DNA of 14,396 nucleotides from Prevotellaceae bacterium UBA2738 (GTDB lineage: Bacteria; Bacteroidota; Bacteroidia; Bacteroidales; Bacteroidaceae). Location: the NCBI GenBank assembly GCA_002353585.1, contig DEJW01000012.1:2929-17324 (forward strand), read 5' to 3'. The stretch's first letter is position 1. Every line of letters begins with the position of its first letter. Position numbers and translations under genes: made by a program. Positions 5,986 to 14,340 of the stretch are shown here, one piece after another. The notes beneath the pieces were generated by a model. That model made no database searches, had not been told where the DNA came from, and was given only the letters and a program-made list of their open reading frames with translations.

Positions 5986-8900
5986 TGAACTGTGAACTGA
6001 AGCGATAAGTCGCTTGAAGATCTCATTATGACATAGGATATCAGGATTGCCCACGATAATCTCTTTCTTCTTGGCACGCGTGAGGGCGACATTCAGACGA
6101 CGGTCTATCAACGCCCCACTGACGGGGTCGATGAACGTGGCTGAAGAGAGGAATTTCAACTGGTACTGGTACTGCACCGTGAAGCCGTAGATGATGACAT
6201 CACGCTGCGAACCCTGATAACGCTCAACGGTGTCGATGGTGATTTGGTTTAATGATGAGTGAAGAATGAAGAATGAAGAATCGGCTGGCGCAAGTGGTGA
6301 CTCACATTCTTCATTCTTCATTCTTAATTCTTCATTTAGTTCTTCATTTATAGCCTGGCGCACAGCGGCAATCTGGTTACGATAAGGCACTATGACGCCA
6401 ACAGTCTTAAGCGGGTCGAAGTTTTCGCCCGCTTCTTTTATTGCCTTCACCACCTCACGGGCTATGACGCGAGCCTCATTCACATTCACCTTGTCACTCT
6501 CTGTCTCAGCAGGTTTGGGCACGGGGATAAACTCTATGCGCCTGCCCTCTATCGTCTCTAACTGGTGAGGCAGTCCCACCACACCCAGTTTACCTTCATA
6601 GAAAGCATTATTGGGAAACTCCGCTATCTCAGCGTGCATCCTGCCTTGTTTGGAGAGGAAATAAAAAGACTCACCCCTAACCCCTCTCTTGAAGAGAGGA
6701 GAACAGTTAGAGAGGGTCGTGTTATAAAGCCTTTCAAAGAGCGAGTTGCGACAGTTGGTCAGTCCTATGTCTATGAGGCACTGCTCCGTAACTTTGGAGT
6801 CCTCCTCAGACTGCTGCACCACAGCAGGCAACTGCTTGTGGTCGCCGATGAGTACGAAGCGCTGAATAGAAGACCCTCCCCCATCCTCAATAGACTCTTC
6901 ACCCCCTCCTGGCTCCCCCGTTTGTCGGGGGAGAGCAACCCTAAAGAGAGGGGTGTTTGTGATATTCGCATCTTTTGTTGCTGATAACAGTCCTAACAGT
7001 TGGGGTTCGAGTATCTGCGATGCCTCATCTATAATGGCGAGTTCGAATGATTTGAGACGGAAGAGCGAAACAGAAGCCGAGGTGATAGCCGTTGTTGTGC
7101 CCACAAAGATGCGACAGTTGTCTATCAAATCCCTTATCTCACCTATGTTCTTGCAGCACTTAGTCCTGTTTTCTATGAGGTACTCGCGATAAGGTTTCTC
7201 ACAAGAGAACGGCGAACCAATCCTGAGGAAGTCCAAGCCCTCCTCCACCAGTTTTGAGCATATCTCATCCACGGCTCGGTTGGTGTAAGCCATAAGCAGT
7301 ATAGAGCCCCCTTGCAGCAGTTGTTCCTTGAGTATGTTAAGCAGTCCGAAGGATGTCTTGCCCGTGCCAGGAGGTCCCACCACGAGGTAGAGGTCTCGTG
7401 CCTGCATGGCGCCACGCACCAAGGGGTTAAACTCCCCATAGTCGCCCTTGAGCTCTATGCCCCTATCAACCTCAGGACTGCGCTGTCCCAGTATCAGCGA
7501 CTTGCGGTGCACAGGGGCAGAGAGGAACTGATGCAGCGAACGGAACAGCGACGTGGTGGAAGCCTCATAGAAGTCGTGTTCCACAGCCCACGACCAGTTC
7601 TTGCGTTGTGCAAAGACCACCTCGTCACTCTGTGGAGCGCGCAACCTTATATTTATAATAAGGTGTGACTCCTCGTTATACATCTCGTCGATGGTGCCAC
7701 GATGCACTATCGTTTTGCGTATGTCGGGTGTGGTATTGTTTTCATAGGCATAGAGGGTCACGATGTCGCCCAGTCTGAAGTTGAGCGAAGCTATACCAGC
7801 CTCGTCAGCCGTCTTTTGTGTCAGTTTCAGAGCCACCACCCCACTCTCGTCCTTTACCAACTCCTGTATCTCCAGTCGGTCAATGATGCTGCCCGAAGCC
7901 AGTTTCTCGTCCAGACTGCTGTGCCATTTCGCTGCAAAACCTGAGTCTTCCTTGTTGTTGTGTCCCATCTTTGAGAGCACATGTTCAGTGGCCACAAAGC
8001 GCAGCATACGCAGGAAGTAAGTCTGTTCCAGAGGTGTCGCCGTCTGTATCGGCGTGAGCACCCTTTCTATCTCAGGTCGCACCCACGTAGCCCAGAAGCG
8101 GTCGCTCATCTCCTTGCGTCTGAGCTGCTCGGGTTTCATGCGCAGGAGCACCTCTGCCCCACCCTTGGCATACGACATCTCGCAGTATGCTATCTGGTTG
8201 CGTAGCATCAGTGCACGGTGCAGCAACTCAGGTGCCACACCTAAGCGCACCAGTCCCTTTTTATATTTTGAGTAGAGCAGGAACGACTGTATGTCGCTGT
8301 TGCGAATGGGTTGTCCGTCGCGCTCGTAGCCGTAATGCAGCATCGCCATATAGAGGAGCATCTGCACGTAGTGTTTCTCCTGATACACAGGGGTGTCAGG
8401 GTCGCGTGAAGGAAAACCTCCTTTGCCCGACTTCTGCTCTATCAGCACTCGGTAGTCACGTTGCAGAAGGTCCATACGTCCCTGCAGTCCCAAAGTCTCA
8501 CAGAAGAACGATGGTTCGAGCAACACCTGTGAGGCATCAAACCTGCCCACCTCTTTCTCCAGCGTCTCGTGAATGGCAATGCGGATATTCTCCAACTGTT
8601 CCCTCGCATCCTTGTGGAAAGAGGCGTCTATGCCCTCAGCTGCCGCCATGTCGATAGCGTTATGATGGAAGAAGCGGGTCACGCTCTCAGCATAGTCCAC
8701 ATCCTTGCCATGCACCACCTCGTCAAGAAACTGCGATGCGAGGTTACCCAAGTGTATCGCCCTTGTAGGCGGTGTGGTCTTCAGTCGGTTGAGCAGCGCC
8801 ACGTATGGTGTGTCGGCATACGACTCAAAACAAGCCGCTACAGACGAGATATCTACCAGATAGTCTGGCTGGTAGATGAGTATCTTGTCAGCCACCACGT

Positions 8901-9513
8901 TTATCAGGTCGCCCTCCTTCAGCAGTTTCAGGAAATACTCATAGCCCTCAGGCAGCGGCACCTCCACATCCTCACCGTAGTCAGAGCGGCCGTAGATGGT
9001 GGTGTCATCCCAATGATCAACGATAATACGAGTAGACTCACCCCTAACAGACTCACCCCTAACCCCTCTCTTGGAGAGAGGGGAAGAGTATGCATTATCT
9101 TTCAGCGAAAAAGCAGATAAGACATTTTGTAATTGTTCCCCTCTCTCCAAGAGTTTCTGCCCCTCGGGAAACGAGGGGATTAGAGGGGAGTTGGTTAGGG
9201 GTGAGTCTTTTAATATTGCTTTAAAGAACAACGCCAGACACTTTATGTCCTGTTGCCAGCAGGCTGCCTGGTCTTCGTCCTTGCGATGACGGAAATCGTT
9301 GAGGGCGAGATAGACGGAACGGTCCACACCGTGTTCCTTACACAGGAAATCGGTCTTGGCAAAGAGTCCGCCAAAGTGTATGTTGCTCCCCGTCAGACGG
9401 TCGTCCACGGCACGGTGCAATACAATATTAAGCAAGTGATAACAACCCTTCAGGTCGCCATCACTTGCTTTCTTTTTTGCTTGAAGCAGTATGTCAAAAA
9501 ATTCGTTATGCAA
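5980..9513 (-). CDS. Dna2-like nuclease-helicase (RecB-type nuclease + SF1B helicase)
   Basis: The 1177-residue protein joins a PD-(D/E)XK nuclease to an SF1B helicase, as in Dna2-type repair enzymes. Nuclease motifs are H254 (RAIHLGNLASQF), D348 (GRMD), E359/K361 (IEQKSGK) and Q384...Y388 (QMLLY). No CxxC group for an iron-sulphur cluster is visible. Helicase motifs are Walker A GPPGTGKT (713-720), Ia AYTNRAVDE (742-750), Walker B IIDEASQ (827-833), III IGDHKQLPAV (889-898), IV SKQGRMH (954-960), V TIDTVERYQGSQRDVI (1092-1107) and VI LNVALTRAKKK (1140-1150). All key residues are intact, so it is probably active despite four repeat-derived inserts at about 103-160, 852-880, 934-950 and 1057-1088. 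The start is a TTG overlapping the fprA stop by 8 bp; no in-frame ATG occurs before residue 289. The gene ends convergently, overlapping the carboxyltransferase by 6 bp. End-resection or fork repair is inferred. Confidence 0.9.
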   Translation of the reverse strand: MHNEFFDILLQAKKKASDGDLKGCYHLLNIVLHRAVDDRLTGSNIHFGGLFAKTDFLCKEHGVDRSVYLALNDFRHRKDEDQAACWQQDIKCLALFFKAILKDSPLTNSPLIPSFPEGQKLLERGEQLQNVLSAFSLKDNAYSSPLSKRGVRGESVRGESTRIIVDHWDDTTIYGRSDYGEDVEVPLPEGYEYFLKLLKEGDLINVVADKILIYQPDYLVDISSVAACFESYADTPYVALLNRLKTTPPTRAIHLGNLASQFLDEVVHGKDVDYAESVTRFFHHNAIDMAAAEGIDASFHKDAREQLENIRIAIHETLEKEVGRFDASQVLLEPSFFCETLGLQGRMDLLQRDYRVLIEQKSGKGGFPSRDPDTPVYQEKHYVQMLLYMAMLHYGYERDGQPIRNSDIQSFLLYSKYKKGLVRLGVAPELLHRALMLRNQIAYCEMSYAKGGAEVLLRMKPEQLRRKEMSDRFWATWVRPEIERVLTPIQTATPLEQTYFLRMLRFVATEHVLSKMGHNNKEDSGFAAKWHSSLDEKLASGSIIDRLEIQELVKDESGVVALKLTQKTADEAGIASLNFRLGDIVTLYAYENNTTPDIRKTIVHRGTIDEMYNEESHLIINIRLRAPQSDEVVFAQRKNWSWAVEHDFYEASTTSLFRSLHQFLSAPVHRKSLILGQRSPEVDRGIELKGDYGEFNPLVRGAMQARDLYLVVGPPGTGKTSFGLLNILKEQLLQGGSILLMAYTNRAVDEICSKLVEEGLDFLRIGSPFSCEKPYREYLIENRTKCCKNIGEIRDLIDNCRIFVGTTTAITSASVSLFRLKSFELAIIDEASQILEPQLLGLLSATKDANITNTPLFRVALPRQTGEPGGGEESIEDGGGSSIQRFVLIGDHKQLPAVVQQSEEDSKVTEQCLIDIGLTNCRNSLFERLYNTTLSNCSPLFKRGVRGESFYFLSKQGRMHAEIAEFPNNAFYEGKLGVVGLPHQLETIEGRRIEFIPVPKPAETESDKVNVNEARVIAREVVKAIKEAGENFDPLKTVGVIVPYRNQIAAVRQAINEELNEELRMKNEECESPLAPADSSFFILHSSLNQITIDTVERYQGSQRDVIIYGFTVQYQYQLKFLSSATFIDPVSGALIDRRLNVALTRAKKKEIIVGNPDILCHNEIFKRLIASVHSSL
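6262..6325. repeat. In-frame inverted-repeat insertion A in the helicase gene
   Basis: Perfect 20-bp arms (6262-6281 and 6306-6325, built of AAGAATG units) flank a 24-nt GC-rich centre. Further ATTCTTCATTT copies extend to about 6350. On the minus strand the insert is read as EELNEELRMKNEE...FFILHSSLNQ between the IVPYRNQ segment and motif V, where relatives have a short loop. It has the same plan as the intergenic dispersed repeat at 2001-2070: AT-rich arms around a GC-rich core. Confidence 0.8.
6668..6717. repeat. In-frame palindromic insertion B in the helicase gene
   Basis: Contains CCTCTCTT-G-AAGAGAGG (6683-6699). The 24 bases at 6668-6691 recur exactly at 9050-9073, a distance divisible by three, so both are read in the same frame as SPLxKRGVRGES. 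It lies between SLFERLY and motif IV. Confidence 0.8.
6871..6960. repeat. In-frame palindromic insertion C in the helicase gene
   Basis: Contains CTCCCCCG (6913-6920) and CGGGGGAG (6926-6933) around TTTGT, flanked by ACCCCCTCC and AGAGAGGGGTG. It encodes a Gly/Glu-rich loop (about residues 852-882, NTPLFRVALPRQTGEPGGGE...) between Walker B and motif III, where helicases of this class normally have a short connection. Confidence 0.7.
9034..9207. repeat. In-frame composite palindromic insertion D in the helicase gene
   Basis: A 15-bp tandem duplication (AGACTCACCCCTAAC at 9034-9048 and 9049-9063) gives VRGESVRGES in the protein. CCCCTCTCT (9063-9071) pairs with AGAGAGGGG (9075-9083). CCCCTCG (9160-9166) pairs with CGAGGGG (9172-9178). 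The outer GACTCACCCCTAAC (9050-9063) is mirrored by GTTAGGGGTGAGTC (9194-9207). It adds about 58 residues (103-160) ahead of the nuclease domain. Confidence 0.8.
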
Positions 9514-10669
9514 GGATTGCGTCAGCCAGTGCCTCGAGAGCCGAAATATCAGTATCCTTCATGCGTCCGCGGATGGTCACGAGGTCGCCTTTGATGGTTA
9601 CATTCTTCATCTCTTCTATCATCTGCTTCATCACTCTGCCAGCCGATGGAGCCCATGAGCCGTTCTCTATTAGAGCCACCTCACGGTTCTGCCAAGCCTT
9701 AATCTGCAGGTGGTGCAGGAAGTCATACATTGGTGGGAAGAGTCCTGCATCGTAAGATGAGGCAGCCAGCACCACCTTACCATATTTGAAGGCATCCTCG
9801 ATAGCCTCAGCCTGGTCTTCACGACACAGGTCAGCAATAGCCACCTTCTTACATCCCTTACCCTTCAGTATTGCAGCGAGTAGTTCAGCAGCCTCCTTTG
9901 TGCATCCGTGTATTGAAGCATAAGCAATAAACACGCCTTCAGCCTCCACACCGTATGCGCTCCATATAGTATAGAGTCGCAGAGCCTCAGCCATTGCCTC
10001 GCCCTTGAGTATAGGTCCGTGCAGAGGACATATCTGCTCTATCTCCAGTGCGCTTGCCTTCTTGAGCAGTGTGCTCACAGGACCGCCATACTTACCGCAA
10101 ATGTTGAAGTAGTAGCGGCGAGCCTCACAAGCCCAGTCGTCTGGATCGGCCTCTCTCACGCCAAACTTACCAAATGCATCAGCAGAGAAGAGCACCTTGT
10201 CTGTCTGGTCGTATGTCACCATCACCTCAGGCCAGTGTACCATTGGTGCCATGATAAACTGCAGTGTGTGCTTACCCAGGTTCAGGGTGTCACCCTCCTT
10301 CACCGTCATCACGTTTTCAGAGATGTCGTGGTTAGGGAAATACAGCGGTATCATCGTTGCAGCCTTAGCCGAGCATACTATCTTGATTTCAGGGTAGAGG
10401 TTGAGCACCTCGCCCACTCCGCTCGTGTGGTCTGGTTCCAGATGCTGCACTATGAGGTAGTCAGGCGTTTTGCCGTCGAGAGCCTTCTTCAGGTCCTCCA
10501 GCCAAGCCTCAAAGGTGCGTTGGTCAGAGGTATCCATGATAGCTATCTTATCGTCGTTGATGAGATAAGAGTTGTAACACATGCCTTCAGGCAGGTCATA
10601 CTGCGACTCAAAGAGTGTGGTCTCTCTGTCGTCTTGTCCAATGTAGATAATGTCTTTTGTAATGTTCAT
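9506..10669 (-). CDS. fprA: A-type flavoprotein FprA (diiron/FMN oxygen or NO reductase)
   Basis: A cytosolic scavenging enzyme that reduces O2 to water or NO to N2O with electrons usually supplied by rubredoxin. From ATG 10669 it has 387 residues. The metallo-beta-lactamase half carries the diiron ligands HLEPDH (76-81), H145 (MVHWPE), D164 (FSADAFG) and H217 (CPLHGP), all present. The C-terminal half is a flavodoxin domain with an FMN loop at YASIHGCT (250-257) and the late WAPSAGR segment. A TTG five codons upstream overlaps the preceding gene, so ATG, 4 bp after that gene's stop, is preferred. It is translated between the alcohol dehydrogenase and the helicase genes, suggesting one transcript. 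No rubredoxin gene is in the window. O2 detoxification fits an anaerobe. Confidence 0.93.
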   Translation of the reverse strand: MNITKDIIYIGQDDRETTLFESQYDLPEGMCYNSYLINDDKIAIMDTSDQRTFEAWLEDLKKALDGKTPDYLIVQHLEPDHTSGVGEVLNLYPEIKIVCSAKAATMIPLYFPNHDISENVMTVKEGDTLNLGKHTLQFIMAPMVHWPEVMVTYDQTDKVLFSADAFGKFGVREADPDDWACEARRYYFNICGKYGGPVSTLLKKASALEIEQICPLHGPILKGEAMAEALRLYTIWSAYGVEAEGVFIAYASIHGCTKEAAELLAAILKGKGCKKVAIADLCREDQAEAIEDAFKYGKVVLAASSYDAGLFPPMYDFLHHLQIKAWQNREVALIENGSWAPSAGRVMKQMIEEMKNVTIKGDLVTIRGRMKDTDISALEALADAILA

Positions 10670-10673
10670 TTGT

Positions 10674-11846
10674 TTATTTTGCAAGTTTTAATATCTCTGT
10701 CGTTACGTCAGGTGTTATAGGATAGAAGGCACCAAACTTCTCGCCCTTGTTCCTATGCAGGTTAGCCACAAACTGTGGTATGGCAGCATCTATCTCAGCC
10801 TCTGAAAGGTTTGGCAACAGTTCCTTCAAGGTCACTGGCAGTTTCAGGTCTTCATGCAGGAATTTCTTGAAGAGGTTGATGCCCTCTACTGCATCGCTTA
10901 CGCCAAACACCCTCTCGGCAAACTGCTTGATGCGTGCTGGGTGGTGCTGTGCCATGAAGAGCATATATGCTGGAGTCACCACAGCAAGTCCTGCGCCGTG
11001 GGTCACGTCATACATGGCACTTATCTCGTGCTCTATCTGGTGACCAGCCCAGTCCTCTTCTCTGCCTATGCCACACGTGCCGTTGTGGGCTATCGTACCG
11101 CTCCACATGATGTTGGCTCTTGCGTCGTAGTCGTTAGGATTCTTCATCACCTTGCGTGCCTCGTTGATGATTGCCGTTATCACGCCCTCACACAGACGGT
11201 CGGATATCTCCACGCCCTCGGTATTTGAGAAGTAACGCTCCAGTATGTGCACTATCATGTCGCATATACCTGATGCAGTATGCCATGCAGGCAGGGTCAT
11301 AGTGAGTTCGGGGTTCATCACTGCAAACTTAGGTCTGAGCAGCATAGGCTCCTTGATGCCGAGCTTCTGCTTGGTGGTCATATTGGTGATGACGGCATTG
11401 CCTGAACCTTCAGAACCAGCAGCTGGTATGGTGAGCACCACACCCACTGGCAGAGCCTTCGTCACCTTTGCCTTACCTATATAGAAATCCCAGAAATCGC
11501 CGTCATAGTCCACTGCACACGCCACAGACTTCGCTGTGTCTATCACACTGCCTCCGCCTACTGCAAGGAGGAAGTCCACACCGTTCTTGCGTACCAGTTC
11601 TATGCCCTCGCGCACCTTGTCGTCTGTAGGGTTTGGCTTGATGCCTGCCATCTCCACATACTTGATGCCAGCAGCATCCAGTGCAGCCTGCACCCTACCT
11701 ATCAGACCGCTCTTCACGGCACTTCCGCCGCCATAGAGTATCATTACCTTCTTGGCACCGTACTTCTGTGCCAACTCTCCTGTCTTTGCCTCGGTGTTAC
11801 GTCCGAACACAAACTCCGTAGGTGAATAAAAAGAAAAATCTAACAT
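10674..11846 (-). CDS. Iron-dependent alcohol dehydrogenase (BDH/YqhD type)
   Basis: A group III metal-dependent alcohol dehydrogenase that probably interconverts aldehydes and alcohols with NADP(H). From ATG 11846 it has 390 residues, the family length, beginning MLDFSFYSPTEFVFG. The first nucleotide-binding loop is YGGGS (38-42), where YqhD-type NADPH enzymes have GGGS. The second is AVGGGSVIDTAK (95-106). Metal ligands by comparison with E. coli YqhD are D196, H200, H269 and H283 (segments ICDMIVH and GHQIEHEISAMYDVTHG). An in-frame extension of 22 codons upstream runs through a dispersed repeat and has no family features, so it is excluded. First gene of the cluster with fprA and the helicase. 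The substrate is not visible; butanol or short aldehydes are only possibilities. Confidence 0.92.
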   Translation of the reverse strand: MLDFSFYSPTEFVFGRNTEAKTGELAQKYGAKKVMILYGGGSAVKSGLIGRVQAALDAAGIKYVEMAGIKPNPTDDKVREGIELVRKNGVDFLLAVGGGSVIDTAKSVACAVDYDGDFWDFYIGKAKVTKALPVGVVLTIPAAGSEGSGNAVITNMTTKQKLGIKEPMLLRPKFAVMNPELTMTLPAWHTASGICDMIVHILERYFSNTEGVEISDRLCEGVITAIINEARKVMKNPNDYDARANIMWSGTIAHNGTCGIGREEDWAGHQIEHEISAMYDVTHGAGLAVVTPAYMLFMAQHHPARIKQFAERVFGVSDAVEGINLFKKFLHEDLKLPVTLKELLPNLSEAEIDAAIPQFVANLHRNKGEKFGAFYPITPDVTTEILKLAK

Positions 11847-11851
11847 GTAGT

Positions 11852-11922
11852 ATAATTGAGAATTGATAATTGAACTCCGAGCTTTGCTCGCCTGAGCACC
11901 TACGGAGCGCAAGAATTGAGAA
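11852..11922. repeat. Dispersed repeat, copy 3 (inverted relative to copies 1 and 2)
   Basis: The whole 76-bp gap between the pectate lyase stop and the dehydrogenase start is this element. AATTGAGAATTGATAATTGAA and AAGAATTGAGAATTATT flank a core with CGAGC-TTTG-CTCG and CCTGAGCACCTACGGAGCGC. On the minus strand the core matches 2101-2139 almost throughout. No promoter of the TAnnTTTG type was recognised here, so the dehydrogenase may be read through from the lyase gene or use a divergent promoter. Confidence 0.75.
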
Positions 11923-14340
11923 TTATTTTATATACTTCTTACCGTTGCGGATTACTATGCCCTTGTATGAATCACTCACTTTCTGGCCAACCAAGTTAAC
12001 GTTCCAGTTAGCGTTCCCGTTAACGTTCCCGTTCCCGTTAACCTTAACCACCCCCGTAGGTATATCCATGCCCAGCACGTAATACACTGAATTGAGAATC
12101 AGTTTCTGTGCAGCTGCTGTGAGGTTAGCCGTTGATGCCTCGCTCACACCTATCATTATATAGCGGTTGTTTATCTTATCGCCATTGAGGGTGGCACCAG
12201 TCAGGTCGGCTATGCTGATGTATCCATTGTTGCTCGTCGGTGCTGCCAGCACAGTGTAGTTCTGCCAGTTATTCGGCTGGCTGATAGCAGTCACGGCATT
12301 GCCGCTTGCTGAGGTAAACAGCTGTACCTTGCCGTCATTTATCTCCACATCCTGGAATATCTCGTGTGTGGCATCAGACACGTTTACTGCTACGTCGCTG
12401 GTGTTCACTGCCGTTCCCCAGTTCCACACACCGTTTTTCATCATAAAGGGCTTGAGCAACACCGTAGGCAGGTCGTAGTTCTTCAGTCCTGCTACACCAG
12501 CAGCACCAGATGATGGCACTGGACTAATCACCAGCGCGTCACATTCGCTGAGGTCGGGTGTGCTGTTAGCGTCCTTCACCTCCACCATAAAAGCAGATCT
12601 CATAGCTGCAACTATCTTGGCGTCGGCATCGCTGGTACCTGTCGTACCATTCGTTACGTATGCCACCACTGGTGCTGATGCATCACTCACGTTCAGCGTG
12701 ATGGTAGCCATTACGTCTGTCTCGAAATCCACTGTTGGCACAAAGGTCATGACGTATGTACCTGCCTCTGTGGGTGTGCCGCTGATGGTTGCCACCTTGC
12801 CGTCTATCGCTACCGTCACTCCTGGCACTACAGTGTTGTCCGTACGCTCTATGCCTGTTGCCGACCCCCCAGCGGTTATTGTCACTGTCTGTATGGCACG
12901 ACCAGCCTTCACTGCCTGTGTGGCATTGCCTGTCACCGTGAGTGTTGCAGGCATGTGGGGTGTACCTCCGTCGTTATACTCAAAGCAACCCAGGTCTGGT
13001 GCCTGTCCGTAGTAAGGCAGACCAGTGTCTGTCGTACCCTTGTCTATCAGCACTGATGTGGATTTTGGTCGCATACATGTATAGTCTGGCAGACTGCCGT
13101 CAGCCTTTCTCGCACCCAATATCTGTCCTTCCACATCCACACTCTCAAAGTCGGCATCCGTCACTGTCATACCTACGATGTTCCATGAGTTGTTCTTCTC
13201 CTCGTATGAGGCGCAGTTTATCACGTCGCCGTTCTTACCCTTGTAGGTCAAGTTGTTATACAGGTGTGCCGTACCACATGCCGACTGGTCGAAGCCGTAG
13301 TTCTTGGCGTTGTAGCAGCTGGTGTTGTTGTATATCCACATCTCACCGGCGTTGTTGTTCTGGTCTATACCTTTCGCTCCCAGACTTGCATCCAGGTGGA
13401 ATGTCACGCCGTTGTATGCCGACAGGCTGTTTCTCAGTATCACGTCGTGCTTGGTCCTCTCGCCGCCCAGCTTGAATCCGTTGGCGTTACCAAGGTTTAT
13501 GTAGTTCGCTAAGGTCACCCTATACTTAGGACTGCCCTCACGCTTCGATGTCACCTCTCTGCCTGCACCCTCAAACTGCTGGAACCAGCTCTTGTCTGTC
13601 TCATAGCGTGCATGTCCCTCCATGTTATAATAGCCAGGACCGTTGTTATAGCATATACATTCCTCTATTATCGTAGGGCCGTATCCCCCTGACACGTGCT
13701 GGAAGAAGTCCCAGCCGTCGTCGGAGTTGTTCCATGCGCGGCATCCGCGGTATATGTTGCCGCCGCCTGTGTATTGCTTGTCGGCAAAGCCGTCGGCATT
13801 GCCGCCGAAGTCTGCCGCGTTCAGTCCGCCCAGCTCATAGTCGAAGTTGTCGTGTGAGTCGCAGTTCAGTATCAGGTTGCTGTGTCCGCCCTTCATCTGC
13901 ACGCCAGTGTCACCGTGACCATATACGTCCAGCATCTCAAACTTACAGTATGAGCCTGAATTCAGCAGACCGTTCTTGCCCGAGTAGCGTATCGTCAGCC
14001 CCTTCATATACACGTAGTTGCCCGAATTGCTGATGCCCCTTGAGCCATAGTTCACGTTGCGGAAGTCGAATATCGCCTCTCCGTCGCCATACGCCCATAT
14101 ATTGACGTAAGCCTCGCTGTTGCCGCTCACGTTTATTGATATCGTGTTGCTGTAGTCATACTGTCCACCCATGCAGTAGAGTATGTCGCCAGCCTTCAGT
14201 TGGCTCACGAGAGTAGTAAACGCGCCAGCCTTTTCTGGTGACGAGCCGTCGCCCGTTCCGTTAGGCTTAGCATAATAAGTCTTGGCTGTTGCTGCTATCG
14301 TCAGCACTATCAGCGCCATCAGGTTTAGTAATCTTTTCAT
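11923..14340 (-). CDS. Secreted PL9-type pectate lyase with T9SS sorting signal
   Basis: A predicted beta-helix enzyme that cleaves polygalacturonate by beta-elimination at the cell surface or outside. The 805 residues begin with a signal peptide (MKRLLNLMALIVLTIAATA, likely cut after A19). A right-handed parallel beta-helix spans about 21-455. Calcium-site motifs are NADGFADK (D183) and NSDDGWD (D207, D208, D211), spaced as in Dickeya Pel9A, and the probable catalytic lysine is K290 in GNANGFKLGG. An extra stretch of about 40 residues (about 236-275) lies between them. An Ig-like domain with SGTPTEAGTY follows (about 462-553), then an alpha/beta domain I cannot name (about 558-760), an Asn/Gly-Val linker, and a T9SS type A ending NLVGQKVSDSYKGIVIRNG (782-800) plus KKYIK. 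It suggests pectin use. ATG 14340 gives the signal peptide. Confidence 0.88.
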   Translation of the reverse strand: MKRLLNLMALIVLTIAATAKTYYAKPNGTGDGSSPEKAGAFTTLVSQLKAGDILYCMGGQYDYSNTISINVSGNSEAYVNIWAYGDGEAIFDFRNVNYGSRGISNSGNYVYMKGLTIRYSGKNGLLNSGSYCKFEMLDVYGHGDTGVQMKGGHSNLILNCDSHDNFDYELGGLNAADFGGNADGFADKQYTGGGNIYRGCRAWNNSDDGWDFFQHVSGGYGPTIIEECICYNNGPGYYNMEGHARYETDKSWFQQFEGAGREVTSKREGSPKYRVTLANYINLGNANGFKLGGERTKHDVILRNSLSAYNGVTFHLDASLGAKGIDQNNNAGEMWIYNNTSCYNAKNYGFDQSACGTAHLYNNLTYKGKNGDVINCASYEEKNNSWNIVGMTVTDADFESVDVEGQILGARKADGSLPDYTCMRPKSTSVLIDKGTTDTGLPYYGQAPDLGCFEYNDGGTPHMPATLTVTGNATQAVKAGRAIQTVTITAGGSATGIERTDNTVVPGVTVAIDGKVATISGTPTEAGTYVMTFVPTVDFETDVMATITLNVSDASAPVVAYVTNGTTGTSDADAKIVAAMRSAFMVEVKDANSTPDLSECDALVISPVPSSGAAGVAGLKNYDLPTVLLKPFMMKNGVWNWGTAVNTSDVAVNVSDATHEIFQDVEINDGKVQLFTSASGNAVTAISQPNNWQNYTVLAAPTSNNGYISIADLTGATLNGDKINNRYIMIGVSEASTANLTAAAQKLILNSVYYVLGMDIPTGVVKVNGNGNVNGNANWNVNLVGQKVSDSYKGIVIRNGKKYIK
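11995..12040 (-). repeat. GTTCCC/GTTAAC microsatellite encoding an Asn/Gly/Val linker
   Basis: About eight degenerate 6-bp units (GTTAAC, GTTCCA, GTTAGC, GTTCCC) encode VNGNGNVNGNANWNVN at residues 767-782, just before the T9SS signal. Six-bp steps keep the frame, so length could vary without breaking the protein. Confidence 0.7.

Noticed and set aside
7173..8657. Several plus-strand open frames of 70-160 codons
   Set aside because: All are antisense to the helicase and nuclease motifs and show no recognisable domains.
10019..10720. 233-codon open frame on the plus strand
   Set aside because: It lies antisense to fprA, whose catalytic residues are all present; no signal of its own.
10674..11912. 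Longer alcohol dehydrogenase start at 11912
   Set aside because: The 22 added residues are translated dispersed repeat; ATG 11846 gives the normal family N terminus.
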